A stretch of 64,000 nt of DNA from Megalopta genalis (lineage: Eukaryota > Arthropoda > Insecta > Hymenoptera > Halictidae): NCBI RefSeq assembly GCF_051020955.1, contig NC_135015.1, forward strand, positions 9,807,616-9,871,615. The letters run 5' to 3'. Positions 34,789-46,446 of the stretch are shown in pieces. The notes under the pieces are model-generated. The model did no database searches. It was not told the DNA's origin and worked only from the letters and a program-made list of their open reading frames with translations. Position 1 is the stretch's first letter. Every line of letters begins with the position of its first letter. The position numbers were made by a program, and so were the translations under genes.

Positions 34789-36281
34789 TGTGCTAAATAA
34801 TCTATTCTCAGTGTGTTTTGTGTGATTTTATTATTGAGATCGGCTAGTTGTTCTTTGATCTCGTCTAGGCTATTTCTGAATATTTCAAGTATTTGGCTTA
34901 TGTTTATGTTGTTCTGGTTATTATTGTCCGTTGCTTGAACTTGAGTTCTTTCGTTGCTGTTGGTCGGTATTCTTTGGGGGGTGAGCCTTTCGTTTCTGGT
35001 GTGTGTTTCGGGTTGTGCTATATGTTGTGTGTATGGCATTCTATTGTTTTTTGTGATGTTTGCGTATGAGATGCTGGGATCAAATTGTCTGTAAATTTTT
35101 TGTGTTTTTTCGAGAGCTTTTCTGTTTTTGTTTTCATGTACTTGCTTCTTTATGTTCAATACCATAGACATATATGGGCAGCCCAGGTAAGAGGCCGGGT
35201 GCCCATTTTCCCCGCAGTTAGCGCATTTTAGCGCGTTTTTGCTACCTGCTTTGTCGATGCTGCACTTTCCTGGTTCGTGGCTTTGTGCGCATTTGACGCA
35301 TCTAAACCCCATATTGCAGTTCGAGCTGGCGTGTCCAACTCTTTGGCAGTTTTTGCACTGAAAGATTTTGGGCTTTCTAAGCCTTTCCCATTTTATTGCT
35401 TGGCTTAGTAGTTTTCTGATTTTTAGTAGCTCCTGGTGATTACTATTTTTGTCTATCTGTACTATGAAGTGGTATTTGTTGCTATTTGTGCGGTCGAATT
35501 GTAGTTTGTTGATTTTTGTTATGTTTATGTTGTTAATTTTGAGATCATCTAGCGCGGCCATTACCTCAGCTTCATTGAAGCCTCCTCGGATGCCCTTAAG
35601 GACGAATGACTTATTTTTAAGGTGGGTTGGGGTGAAGGAGTGGAATCGAAGGTTTTTTCCTTTCAGGATTTCTAAGCATTTAAAGTGGGCAGACTCATTA
35701 CTGGCGTTGAGCCTTACCGTGTCTTCATCGAGTTGTCTTACCGTAAATGCCTCTGTGCTGAGTTCATTTTCTGAGATCAGTGCTATTAAGGTTTTAATCT
35801 TTGACTTTGTTATGTATATAGGCGGCATTCTGCCCTTCCCCTTTGGTGTGGGGGCATTTTCAGAAGGCCCCTCTGTTTCCATGTACTCAGCGCCCTCTTC
35901 CGCGAGGGGATTGTACTTATTGGTGGTGACGTAGCTGGGGCCCTCTGAGTCCCCTAGACTTTCCCGTGGCGCTGTCTTCGAAGGGTGGCGAAATCCTTCA
36001 CTATCTGGCTCGCCATTGTTCTGGCTCGGGCCTTGTCCTCCTCTCCTCGAGGCAGCCAGGTTAGGTTTATGGACCTTCCTGGTGCTTTCGAATATTTTGT
36101 CGTAATTCCGCGCACTGAATTCTTTGTCGAAATTTCTTACCACCCGTTTAAGTTGTATCGTGCGGTCCGCTTCGGCTGCGATGGTGTCTAGTTTTCGTTT
36201 ATGGCTGCCTGCCATTGTGCCGATTTGCTCCTTTGGGCATGGCAGCCCCACTTCTGCTCCACGTGTTTGAAGCTCACTCAC
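34773..36281 (-). CDS. non-LTR retrotransposon ORF1: gag-like zinc-knuckle protein
   Basis: A protein of 502 residues, expected to coat the element RNA. The N-terminal third is charged and low in complexity, rich in Gly, Ser, Pro and Glu. A middle domain at roughly 205-300 contains FVLKGIRGGFNEAEV and FIVQIDKN, resembling the PRE_C2HC region of arthropod Jockey/X-type ORF1 proteins. Three cysteine knuckles lie at 309-368: CKNCQRVGHASSNC, CVKCAQSHEPGKC and CANCGENGHPASYLGC. The C-terminus is Asn- and Gln-rich with a likely coiled coil (IFRNSLDEIKEQLADLNNKI). Translation could also begin at Met23 (MAGSHKRK). The stop overlaps the start of ORF2. Confidence 0.92.
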   Translation of the reverse strand: MSELQTRGAEVGLPCPKEQIGTMAGSHKRKLDTIAAEADRTIQLKRVVRNFDKEFSARNYDKIFESTRKVHKPNLAASRRGGQGPSQNNGEPDSEGFRHPSKTAPRESLGDSEGPSYVTTNKYNPLAEEGAEYMETEGPSENAPTPKGKGRMPPIYITKSKIKTLIALISENELSTEAFTVRQLDEDTVRLNASNESAHFKCLEILKGKNLRFHSFTPTHLKNKSFVLKGIRGGFNEAEVMAALDDLKINNINITKINKLQFDRTNSNKYHFIVQIDKNSNHQELLKIRKLLSQAIKWERLRKPKIFQCKNCQRVGHASSNCNMGFRCVKCAQSHEPGKCSIDKAGSKNALKCANCGENGHPASYLGCPYMSMVLNIKKQVHENKNRKALEKTQKIYRQFDPSISYANITKNNRMPYTQHIAQPETHTRNERLTPQRIPTNSNERTQVQATDNNNQNNINISQILEIFRNSLDEIKEQLADLNNKITQNTLRIDYLAQWTIE

Positions 36282-36437
36282 AATAATTGGATAACCGGCG
36301 ATTTTCCGCCGCCTTGTATTCCTTTAATGTACAGGCGGTGCCTGTTAAGAAAGCACACTTAGGGGATATCTAGCCACAGGGTTATTCACACTTTTTTAGG
36401 ACACGTTTTTTTTAGGGCACGGAGCACACTGAGCACA

Positions 36438-36471
36438 CGACCTATCACCTCGGTGGGTCTACAGTGAATGG
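36438..36471 (-). promoter_or_regulatory. internal Pol II promoter, Inr plus DPE
   Basis: The element's 5' end reads CCATTC across the junction, close to the arthropod initiator TCAKTY, with A at 36469 as +1. GGTCG lies at 36438-36442, exactly +28 to +32, and fits the downstream promoter element RGWYV. An initiator at the first base with a DPE at +28 is the known promoter layout of Jockey-type elements. It supports 36470 as the true 5' end. Confidence 0.6.
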
Positions 36472-36483
36472 CGGCTCAGTGGT
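36471..36483. repeat. 13-bp target-site duplication, right copy
   Basis: GCGGCTCAGTGGT is identical to 30956-30968. It supplies the two bases upstream and nucleotides 1-11 of the intact tRNA-Pro gene that continues to the right. Confidence 0.88.
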
Positions 36484-36544
36484 CTAGGGGTATGATTCTC
36501 GCTTTGGGTGCGAGAGGTCCCGGGTTCAAATCCCGGCTGAGCCC
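36473..36544 (+). tRNA. tRNA-Pro (anticodon UGG)
   Basis: A 72-nt cloverleaf without intron. The acceptor stem GGCTCAG pairs with CTGAGCC, and the discriminator is C. The anticodon arm CTCGC-TTTGGGT-GCGAG gives anticodon TGG (proline). The T arm is CCGGG-TTCAAAT-CCCGG. The A box TGGTCTAGGGG and B box GGTTCAAATCC are present, and the Pol III terminator AGTTTTTTTTT follows at 36545. The CCA end is not encoded, as usual in eukaryotes. Its 5' flank is retrotransposon DNA from two bases upstream, yet both internal promoter boxes are complete, so it may still be transcribed. Confidence 0.97.
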
Positions 36545-36556
36545 AGTTTTTTTTTC
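36545..36556 (+). terminator. Pol III oligo-T terminator of tRNA-Pro
   Basis: AG is followed by a run of 9-10 T residues immediately downstream of the tRNA 3' end. Confidence 0.85.
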
Positions 36557-37869
36557 CATTTCGTCCGCACTGAATTATGGAATTATCAGTCCAGCCTTGA
36601 CACGAAATGTAATACAATTATTTATTTCAACGAAATTAATATTTTGTTTGCACAGAAACTGAGACACACATGATTTGTCGTTTCATTACGAGATTGATTC
36701 ACGTTCTAATGGTATCCATTCGTTTCTGATGTATAAAATACGTATTTCAAAAACAGTGTTACTTTGTTTTATGCAAGACTCGTAGAAAATTTAACATTGT
36801 TCGAATACTAAACACGGTCGATATAATATGTTGCTTTGCCGTAATAATGAAATTGGAATTGTTTAGAATGCGAACGATTCTTATAACAGTAAAGAAGTTC
36901 ATTACAAAACTTTTCATGAGAATTTTTTTATAATTTCAATAACAGTAAACGAGTCATTTGAAATAAGCATAGTTTGGATCTTTATAGTAGCATATACCAA
37001 TATTTAAAATTTGACTTTCTACAAATTACAATTTAAGTTTTATAATTTTGTTTTGTTATTTTCACTGATAGACGGTGAAATGAATAATTCGATACTTTCA
37101 AAGACGAAAGAAATATAATTAATATGATTAAGAATACAGTAATATATTAGAGACAGTATGTATTTACAGTACAAAAATATTTATTACATATATGTATACA
37201 CGCAACTTATAAATGAAAACGGTAGGAAATTGAAATACCCGCGGATTTACCATGCAATAAAAGTTTGATGTATTGGCTGATCAGGAGCAATGTTGATGTC
37301 CGAAGTTTTAACGAATCGTCGTATATTATGTAAATACACGTGCAGGGCCGAGTTACGAGCGTCGAGCTCGTAAATCAATCCGCACCGTGGATGCGGCAGA
37401 TGCATATTTGCATCACGGAATTTTACTGTTACACGGCCATGCGGGGCAGAATCTCTATGCACTTGTGGCATTCCATGTGACTCGAGATTGTTATCTTCCG
37501 AACAAGCCAAATATCCATATCAGTTCGACATTAAACGCTGCATCGTGCTCGGCTCAATTGTAATTAGTAATTAGCTTGAATATTCTGCACTTTACGAGCA
37601 ACATTCATTCTCAGATAATATAAATTTTATCATCGCGAAATTTGATGAAGTTGCACAAATGAAATAACTGTGGCGAACTGGGTAAATAGAAAATAAAGTG
37701 CAAGGAATTTTATCGCTTGATATACTTCCACCACGCATTCAAATGTGCAATCTTCCAATTCCATTTAGAGGAAATTTGATTGCAGGATGCAAGAGCTTTA
37801 TTGACATTTAATTTTTCTTTTAATTATTTTAAGTAGTTCAAAAAATAATATGGCAATATTTTTTCATTT

Positions 37870-37910
37870 ACTCAGCTTCGTCATTAATGCATAAAATCCG
37901 TTCCCTACCT
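37870..37910. mobile_element. decayed solo MITE end, GACTGCGGAT family
   Basis: TCGTCATTAATGCATAAAAT followed by CCGTTCCC resembles the right end of the family. The partner end was not found. Confidence 0.3.
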
Positions 37911-40900
37911 ATCAAGTAACCTATAAAATTATAAATAAAATAACAACTTTACTAATTCCTATGTTATTTAAGTTATTTAAGTTATTTTACACAATATTTT
38001 TAGACTTGACAGATTTCGTTTATTGAAATACTTTCAATTAAGAAACGTTAATAATCGGTACACTCGTGCACATAGTTTCAGTATCTTTTATTTTCATTAT
38101 TTATGTTACATGATACATTGTTACCTAACATTTACAGGAATATTTTTTCTAAAAACTATAAGATCATTTTCGAGTTTGTTGATTTCGTAAACATATCCTC
38201 ACAAATTCCCCAAACTTTAGACCAATAAAGCGAACTACTGAAAGCAGAGAAAGTTCTGATACCTGAATTCATGCGATTAATTCGAATCATAAAAAGAACT
38301 TTCAAAATTCTTGCTAAATGTTCACGATGAAATGAATTTCATCACCAAAAGCGCCATACAGTTCGCTCGGATATTGATTGGATGTGCGGAAAATAAGGTA
38401 AAACACCGAGGTGGAATTCAAGCTCACGTTGTTACGATCGACTGGACTTCTTCTCCTATCGATTGTTAACCCTTCGCAGCCCCCGTTTAAGGATTCGATA
38501 GTCACGGTCGGCCGATTTTTTCGGTTAAACCGATCGGACGGACGCCGGGGTAATTTCCTGAAAATTGTGTTGGCCGGAATTCAACGGATACGCTTCGGGC
38601 GCAGATGCGTGGGACACGCGTGTTCCATGGTGAAACGGGAAAATCAAACAGCGTGTAGCGTTATAATACGGTGCGCGCGCGAGCATGCACCTGCTGCCCT
38701 GTAACGATCGTCTAATGACTCGTCGAAACCGTCTCCTTTATTGCCCCTATCACGGAAACTCCAGAAAATCGGGTCACTTCGCCGAGGCAGCGGACGCTCG
38801 TTCAGAACTTTCTTTCACGGCTCGTACGATTTTATATCCCGAACTAATTCGCTCCTTTATACATAGAATTTTACGGGCGATAGTAGTTCGAGTAGTCTGC
38901 GTTTTATAAAAACTGACGGTATCGATATTTGAACAATCCTGATATACTCGATCAAATCCTGTGCATTAGAGATGGCACGGTGAAAATCTTCTTCTTGTGC
39001 GCATTATTAATGAAGAAAATACTTTAGTTTTTTAGGTAATATCTTACTAATAATGTGAAATAGAAAATTGAAACGTTGTTTTGTTTGTTTCACTTTGTCC
39101 CAATTGTTCTACGCCTCCTCATTCTAGTCGCGCATCTCGCTCATACCGTAATCATGTAAATGATACACACATACACACCCACGCAAAGTACACGAGCCTG
39201 ATGTGCTCCTAGCTGAAAATGGCGACCATGGGGAAGCGAGACGTGACGGGAATCAAGAAGCGTTGTTTGTTTTTATTCGGTCGAACTCGAGTCCCGCGTT
39301 TTCTGGAAATTCAGTGCTGCGGCTAACTTTGGGCTAATAGGAAGGGATCATTTCTGACAATGAAAACGTATTTCCTCTACTTCTGCGAGGGCGATAACAT
39401 GGGTGGGTTGGTGGAAATCGGTTCTACATTTTTCTCAGTGGACTTCTTCTGAGTAACTACTTTTTCTAACTGCAGTAGAAAAATAGACAACTATATCCTT
39501 TATAAAGATATGCAAACTTTATAGTCGATTTCCTCGAAAAAGGAGTCCCGGATAAAAAAATGTTATACCAAATTTTTTCTTATTTTTTCACGTAGGATCA
39601 CCCACTGCTTTGTTGTACTATGAATTGCGGCCTACCCTGTATTCGTAGAGATATGAAATTTTATTGTATGTTCTCAAATTTTCATTTCAGAGTTTCATTC
39701 TCCGAAAAATTAAAACCATTTGCAACGAGTGAAAATGATTAATATTTTTCCATTCAATTTAATGGTACCAGACAGTTGCTGTTTGGACATTAAAAGTTTA
39801 ATTTAATAAGCTCTAACAATGCAACAGCCAGAAAACAATGTATTGTATAAAATTAAAACTCTTTCAGCCTGGAAAAAGTATTGACAGCTGTGATGCAGAA
39901 TATAGGTAGATGGAGCAGCCCATGTTTGCGAAGCAGAAAATGGAGGTCACCAATGTGACGTCATTTTTCACTGCCGAGTTAAATTTTCCCTTACATGTAC
40001 TTCATTTTGAATTATTTGAAAAATGAAATAGTTATTCATCGTTTAAGAAAGAATTATAATTATTCGTCGTTTTAGAAATACGATTCATCAGCCACACTGT
40101 ACATTTCTTTATATCTTATCTATGCTTATATTTACAGTTTTATCAGAAACTATACTGCAACTCTAGAGTTTGGTGTAACAACAGCAGCTTGGCATGTATA
40201 CGTACACAGAGTAGATCTCTTATCCTACAATCTTGGATTAATCTTGGACATTGTCAGCTGTTACATTGACAGATATTTTACATGAAATATGTCTAATAAA
40301 AATTATGATCTATTTACCATTTTATCAAGATACTTTGAATCTTGTAAAAGTAGTGTCTGCCAGTAAACATTAGATCATATGATTCCAAAGATCGTTAATC
40401 ATTCAGAATCGGCAATAACCTGTATACAGAATGGTTTACCTAAAAGTATCAATCTGATCACTGTCACAGAGTGTAATGATAAAAACAAATATTTTGTACG
40501 CAACCTGCTGCAAAGATTATTTTCATATCAAGATCAATTTTTAAAAATTTTCAAGTTTATATGCATGCGTAGTGATTGATCGAATCATTATAGCCACTTT
40601 AAAAAAATGTCTACTTCTGCGTCTTGCAACGAATATAGAAATTTTGCATAGAAATCCACAATTTAATGATGACATATAATTAAATTTTCTCTGCGCCATC
40701 GGTGACGCGTTGTGAAATGAACAAATCGTCTATTAAATATTACATTAAGCGTTTTCTGGAAAATTGTGAATGGAAACGAGAAGGCAGCGGTCGCGAAGGT
40801 AGCTCTACGATCGTTTCCACGGTAGTCGCATGGTCGCACACCTGGCAACAATAAGATCTCCGGTCGATTCATAAATTAGTTTCCACCGATGACAAGTTCG

Positions 40901-41871
40901 CACGTTCTCAACCTGCAGACAGCCGATCCGAGGGAACTTTAAATTGAATCCAGGTAAAAAGGCAGAGCGGTGTTTGTGGGCGGCGCAATCAAATGATTTC
41001 CGCGTCGTTGGTTGCGCACAGCGCGGCGTAACTCAGTCGCCTAACCGATCGTGCGATGGGATCGAGAATGCGCACGATCTCGGTCTCTCTCCTCACAATG
41101 GGTAAAGCTGCGTGGGCGTAAGGACTTTTATGGTTCCCGAAAAGTGACCGGGCCGGGTTTGCACGCTGTTATTGGGTTAACGGCGGCGGATACGAACAAA
41201 ATGGTAGCGCACGGGCTCGCCGACGAACCGAAATAATTGGTGCTTTGTAAAAGATCGATATTATACCGCGTTCCGCAACTGCTGGTCCGATGCAACAGAA
41301 AAATGCGGTGGCCGATAACTATTGATTGGAAATTCTCATATAGCAACGCGTCGGTCGTTATTAGCCAGGTGAGCTAAATTGACGAGCGTGCATATTGAAT
41401 TTTGATTGAAAAGTCAGTCGTATTGGATGGATTAATTCGATGTTGACGGCAGTATTTGATTTTTTTATTTGATCGTTTGAACTTACCTTTATGTAGTTAC
41501 ACATTAAACCTGCCAGGTTAATATTTACACAGTGATGCACGAAGCACTGGCAAAAAGAAACCAGACTCTGACACTTTTTGCGTTGTTGTTGAATGAAATC
41601 AAAAAGTTTTTCGTATCGAAGAACTGTTCGTACTCCGAGGCGTCGACTTTTGGCAATTGAAAATATACGAAAAATTTACACCTGTTTTTAGATCTTTTTT
41701 AAACCGTGAATATTTGAACTATCCTAGCTTCGTAAAAAATATTATGCAATGATCATTTTCAAGCCTGAGACTTTCATTATGATAATCATTTATTTTTTTT
41801 AAGCATTAATTTATTTGTGCATGATGCAACGATTGGGAAATTTAAAACACTACTAATTTTATATTAAATTA

Positions 41872-41896
41872 ATATATATATATATATATATATATA
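41872..41896. repeat. (TA)n microsatellite
   Basis: A TA run of about 12 units. Confidence 0.9.
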
Positions 41897-42000
41897 AGCT
41901 TTATTGTTTTCCTTACGGATTACAAGTAGTGAGTCCATCCCCTTACCTATCAAAATACCATAAAATATGACAAAATTGGCAACTTATATGACAATTTATA

Positions 42001-42058
42001 AACAACGATTTATAGATAATGATTTATAGATAACGATTTATAAATAACGATTTATGAA
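42001..42058. repeat. 16-bp tandem repeat
   Basis: Four imperfect units of AACGATTTATAGATAA follow each other. Confidence 0.8.
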
Positions 42059-45000
42059 AATAATAATATTATATCTATGTATAAATCTATGGATAAATAA
42101 ATATTATACCTATGAATGTAATCATGTACACGGTTTCATTTATTAATCCTAAAATGCTCTTCGTGCACTATCTTGAACCACAATATTAGGTGGATTTATG
42201 GAAATTTCAGGCACTGTATTTTACAACCGAGGGTCTTCATTCCTGCCATTACATCCGCAATTCAAAGCGGATGGAGAACCGTCTCGTGAAATTTCCAAGC
42301 AACCTTGATTCTGCAGCTACCATATGAGACCGCAGCAGCCGTGCGCCGGTGGACGTGACTCGATTCATCGAATGAAAATTCGATTGGTTTGTGCCAGAGT
42401 CAAATAAACTCTGTCAGAGAATATCAAACGGCACAGTCACTCCTGTCCGATCGCGTCTTTCCCGCGTTACGAAAGACAGCGTCGTTTTATCGAGCAGTAA
42501 ATTCGTCACGGTGCTCGCTAAACGGTGCTGGCTAAAAGGGATGCTAGTCGTCGACGCGATGGCGCGATCCGCCATTGTCCTCCTCTCCTGCGAAACACAA
42601 TCTAGATGGAAACGGGAAAAAAGTAAAAACGGTTTCAACTTTCGAGTGGCCGGCATCGTGTCCTGTCGGCGTTTTCTCTGTCCCTCTGTGGTCTTGTCAC
42701 TGTTCCCTTTCGACAGCCATGAGAGAGCCAGCAACCCCCGCCATTCTGCGGAGCTCTCGAGTGCTGTCGCGCTGACTCTTTTCAACGTTGATCGAGCGCC
42801 TCTTCAGTGCGCATAAGATGAAATGAATTAGCGTTCCGGAACCGGAAAGCTCTCTATCCGTTCGACGCTTCGTCACCCTCTCCCCCTTTCGACCCCGGTT
42901 AGTATTTCTCCATGCTATTCCACTCTGTCGTCCTGTCGCGTCCCGGCCGTCGTCGTCTCCCTTCGTCGTCACCGAGACGCGTTGCATTCCTCCCCGTTTG
43001 CTTCGCAACGCGAGAAACCGTTGCGGTTTCCTCTCCAGTGCTCAGTCGACCACAGTTTTTTTCTCGAGTGGCTCCGCGACTCGCTCGAACTCATTAATAC
43101 CACTCCACAGTACTCGCCTACCCCATGACAACGCCGTGAACGGCTCCACCTTCTTGACGGCGCGCCGGGAAACACGTTAGCGCTTCGATGCTGTGTGAAA
43201 TCAAAGCTGTTTCAAACTTCTCTAATTTATTTACTGCTCTACGAACATTATCGTAGGGTGACTTGTCCAGCGATTGAACACTTAAGCTGCATCTTTGTTA
43301 AAACAAATCATTCACAAATCGGTATTTAATCCTCTGAATGATATCATCGTGAGCGAGCTGTTTTACTAACAATTTCATTTTTCGACAATTAGAGCCCGTT
43401 TAAGCTTCTCTGTGTGATGTCAAAGGACCAATGAATGAAATGTAAAAGAAATTACAAGTAACAACAAAGTGATCTCTGTGAAACATCTACAGATATATAA
43501 TAAAACTATGTTGATCCGAAATCAAGAATCAAGAAACCGCAACAATGCTCGTTCATTCAAGAAATTATCCTACATAAAACGTCTTTTCGTCGACAGGAAA
43601 TCTTTATCAAGCATAATTCATTTATGATTGACTATTTCGCATTTCGTATTTCGTGATATAGTACACGACTAATGGTACTTCATACGCCTCGAATAAATGC
43701 GAACAATTCAATGGATGTTTCTCGTGTACACAAAAAAAAAATATAGAGGAAACATTGCAACCGAAAAATACCGAGATTCGAGCCATCGCACATGGTTAGA
43801 AACGTTTACCCAAAGTTACAAGCGCAAATACACGACGAACAATGTTATTAATCTAAATAAATATCCCGGACGTATCTGCGTCGCTACGTTACACAACCGT
43901 CGGGATTACATGGAACGTCGAATTCATTCCGTTTAACGACTGACTAACGACTGACGCATCGATCAAAGCGTCCCCAAAGACAGAATGCAACGGGTGCAGT
44001 TTCTACTCGTGTGTAACTTAGCCATGGAGAGTGCCTAATCCAATGATCACTTTGACTTACGGTTCACAATCCAAGTTACAGGTATGGTTGAACCAATTAA
44101 TTACGTGACGCCGACGATTTATTGCGAATCAATTGCGGTGACGTTTCTTGACGGCTCCACGATATGATAACCAATGCATCAGCCGTGTGATTGCAATTCC
44201 GATAGCGATTACGCTAATATAATCGACGACGCGTTTCCAACACAATAACCGGGGTATTATACGTGAAACAATTAAACTATCAGTGCAGCGGGGGACACGG
44301 TGTTTGCGAAGTTTCGCGGGGAGAATCCACGGTGATTTCATGGTACAAAATCGTCCGAAGCTGCGCCTCTCGGTCTAATAAGATTAGCAGCATCCGGGAT
44401 GGTTTAATTCGCGTACGTCGAACTTGCGGTAAACGTGAAGTCGAAATCTGCCTAACTATCCGACTCTGCATTAGCTGGTTGCGTACTTACCCTGTGCCAG
44501 AAACATCTCCAATGATAACAGGTGAGTGAAGATGCTGAAATGTGTTTCTAAAGTTTTCTGAGGAACGTTAATTCACCGACATATCTTGTTCACAAGCAAT
44601 GCGGGAGAAACATTAGAGTTTGTTGCAATGTTAAAACAGCATTATCGATCTAACTGCTAACCTGTATATGCGTCCAAAGCACGCATCCACGCGGCTGACA
44701 ATCCTCCGCTTCGGAAGTAGTTTGGATGCAAACGCATTGTGGTTAATTTGAACGTTTACGTAAAATAATATCCAAAGAATTACTGCCAATTAGGGTGAAG
44801 ATAAAATTTACTTGTTTTTTACTTAATCTAAATAATTGCTTACACGGTCTCCTCATTATTCAGTAAACGTTTTCTTATTAAAACGCTACCGTAACATCCA
44901 GCTCATAAAAATGTATATGCACGTATTAAAATAATGAATTATAAATAGGAGAGCGATATTTGTGATACTTTGAAGCTTGTCAAATAGAAGAAATAAAGGT

Positions 45001-46361
45001 ATCTGCTCCGATTGATCAATCCTATTAAACGAAGAGCTGATTAATTTGTCGACGATTGAACGATTTTTGGTGATGTTGAGATTCCTATACATATACACAA
45101 ACGACATTTATACTATTCATTGAGGTAGCTTTGAAATTTGAAAGCGAGCAATCTCTCAAATTATTCCTTGTAACCTGTGATGCGATTGTGGAGATGTTAA
45201 AACTACATATAATTATGAATGAATTTAAATCTCATTTATATAATCCGCTTTGAAACATCACGACTTGTAGAATTACATGAAATTACAGTGAGGTATTACA
45301 TCATTCATTTCTGCATTTGCAATCTTTATCCGAAGGGACTCATAAGTACTTATAGCTTCTGTACTTTTCAATCAACTTTATAATAAGTTCATTTGTAAAC
45401 ATTTTATTAAACTTAAAAAACTTAAAAATCCTATGCATTATCCGGACCATAATTATTCGTTCGTAACGTGCTTCTTAGACCTGGAGTCCCTTGAATCTAG
45501 AAGAGTTATTGCTGATATTATTTTTCTCTTCAATGTTTTGAATGACTTAATAAGATATTCTTAACTTCTTTCTGAGCAACTTCTCTGTTCCATCAAGAAT
45601 AATAAGGTCTACTAACACGTCTAAACAAACCTTTACTATATAAATCCAATGTTCTTTATTCGGATCCTACAACATGAATTATTACCCTAGCAAATGACTA
45701 CTGTACCGTAATTGACCTTTTTCGTGTTTCTATCGTTAAATGTCGAAATCAAATGAGAAATCCGCTGTAACCATCGCAGTAATACCTTCTATTATGTACT
45801 CTAATGGTATACTCATTTATAAATAAATATACGTATAACATAGCAGTAGGCATTGATGCCAACAGCAATGACCACAAAGCGTACAAACTCGGTGAGCATT
45901 TGCTTCTGCTACTATGACTTTCCATGTGCGTCCTAATTTTTTTGATTTTTACCGTTCGATGCGGGAACAATCGACAAGCGACGATTTTTTGAATACGGAC
46001 CACCGACAAAAAGTTGCTCGTTGGTGCATCAGTGTGAACACAGCATAAGGGAACCGGCTTCATGTATCTGCATATCGCTCACGTTCGCTGCGATCGAATT
46101 GAATCCGAGTCACGACGAGGCTGAGCACGCGAGAACCCGGAAAATTGAATTACAGCTCAGCCGACCGACGACGCTGCCGTCGCAGAATCAGTTAGGTCGA
46201 TACAGAATTTGCAGATCGCTATCAGATTCGTCCAAGAGCTGGTCCGAAACCAGTGATCTCGATAATTGAGAGGAATACTGTGGACGATCCTTGTCGAAGT
46301 ATTTATTCCTCAAGTCACGCGCTTATCTGGTTATAAAAGCTGTGCTATTACATATTGCAGT

Positions 46362-46446
46362 TCTATTCCCCTTGCATTTGATATTGCATTCGATTCATTA
46401 CGTATTCCATCTTATTTTGTATTGCATTCGATATTGCATCGCATTT
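46362..46446. repeat. imperfect TATTGCATTCGAT repeats
   Basis: Several copies of GATATTGCATTCGAT or close variants occur within 85 bp. The function is unknown. Confidence 0.6.

Larger units (their letters stand above)
30969..36470 (-). mobile_element. full-length Jockey-like non-LTR retrotransposon in tRNA-Pro
   Basis: A 5.5-kb element on the minus strand. It comprises a 5' UTR of about 190 nt, ORF1 (34773-36281), ORF2 (31474-34788), a 3' UTR of about 480 nt and a poly-A tail of 22 nt. There are no long terminal repeats. ORF1 encodes a zinc-knuckle nucleic-acid-binding protein, and ORF2 an apurinic-type endonuclease plus reverse transcriptase without a visible RNase H. This organisation and sequence style are those of the Jockey clade; clade assignment is by eye. 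Both ORFs are open and the 13-bp duplications are perfect, so the insertion is recent and the element may be active. It interrupts a tRNA-Pro gene after nucleotide 11, and the duplication restores the gene on the right. Confidence 0.9.

Noticed and set aside
32507..35934. Plus-strand open frames opposite the retrotransposon ORFs
   Set aside because: Antisense shadows of ORF1 and ORF2, hydrophobic because of the codon composition of the other strand.
44786..44812. CCAATTAGGGTGAAGATAAA resembles the end of the palindromic MITE
   Set aside because: The match is short and interrupted, and no partner end or TA flank could be found.
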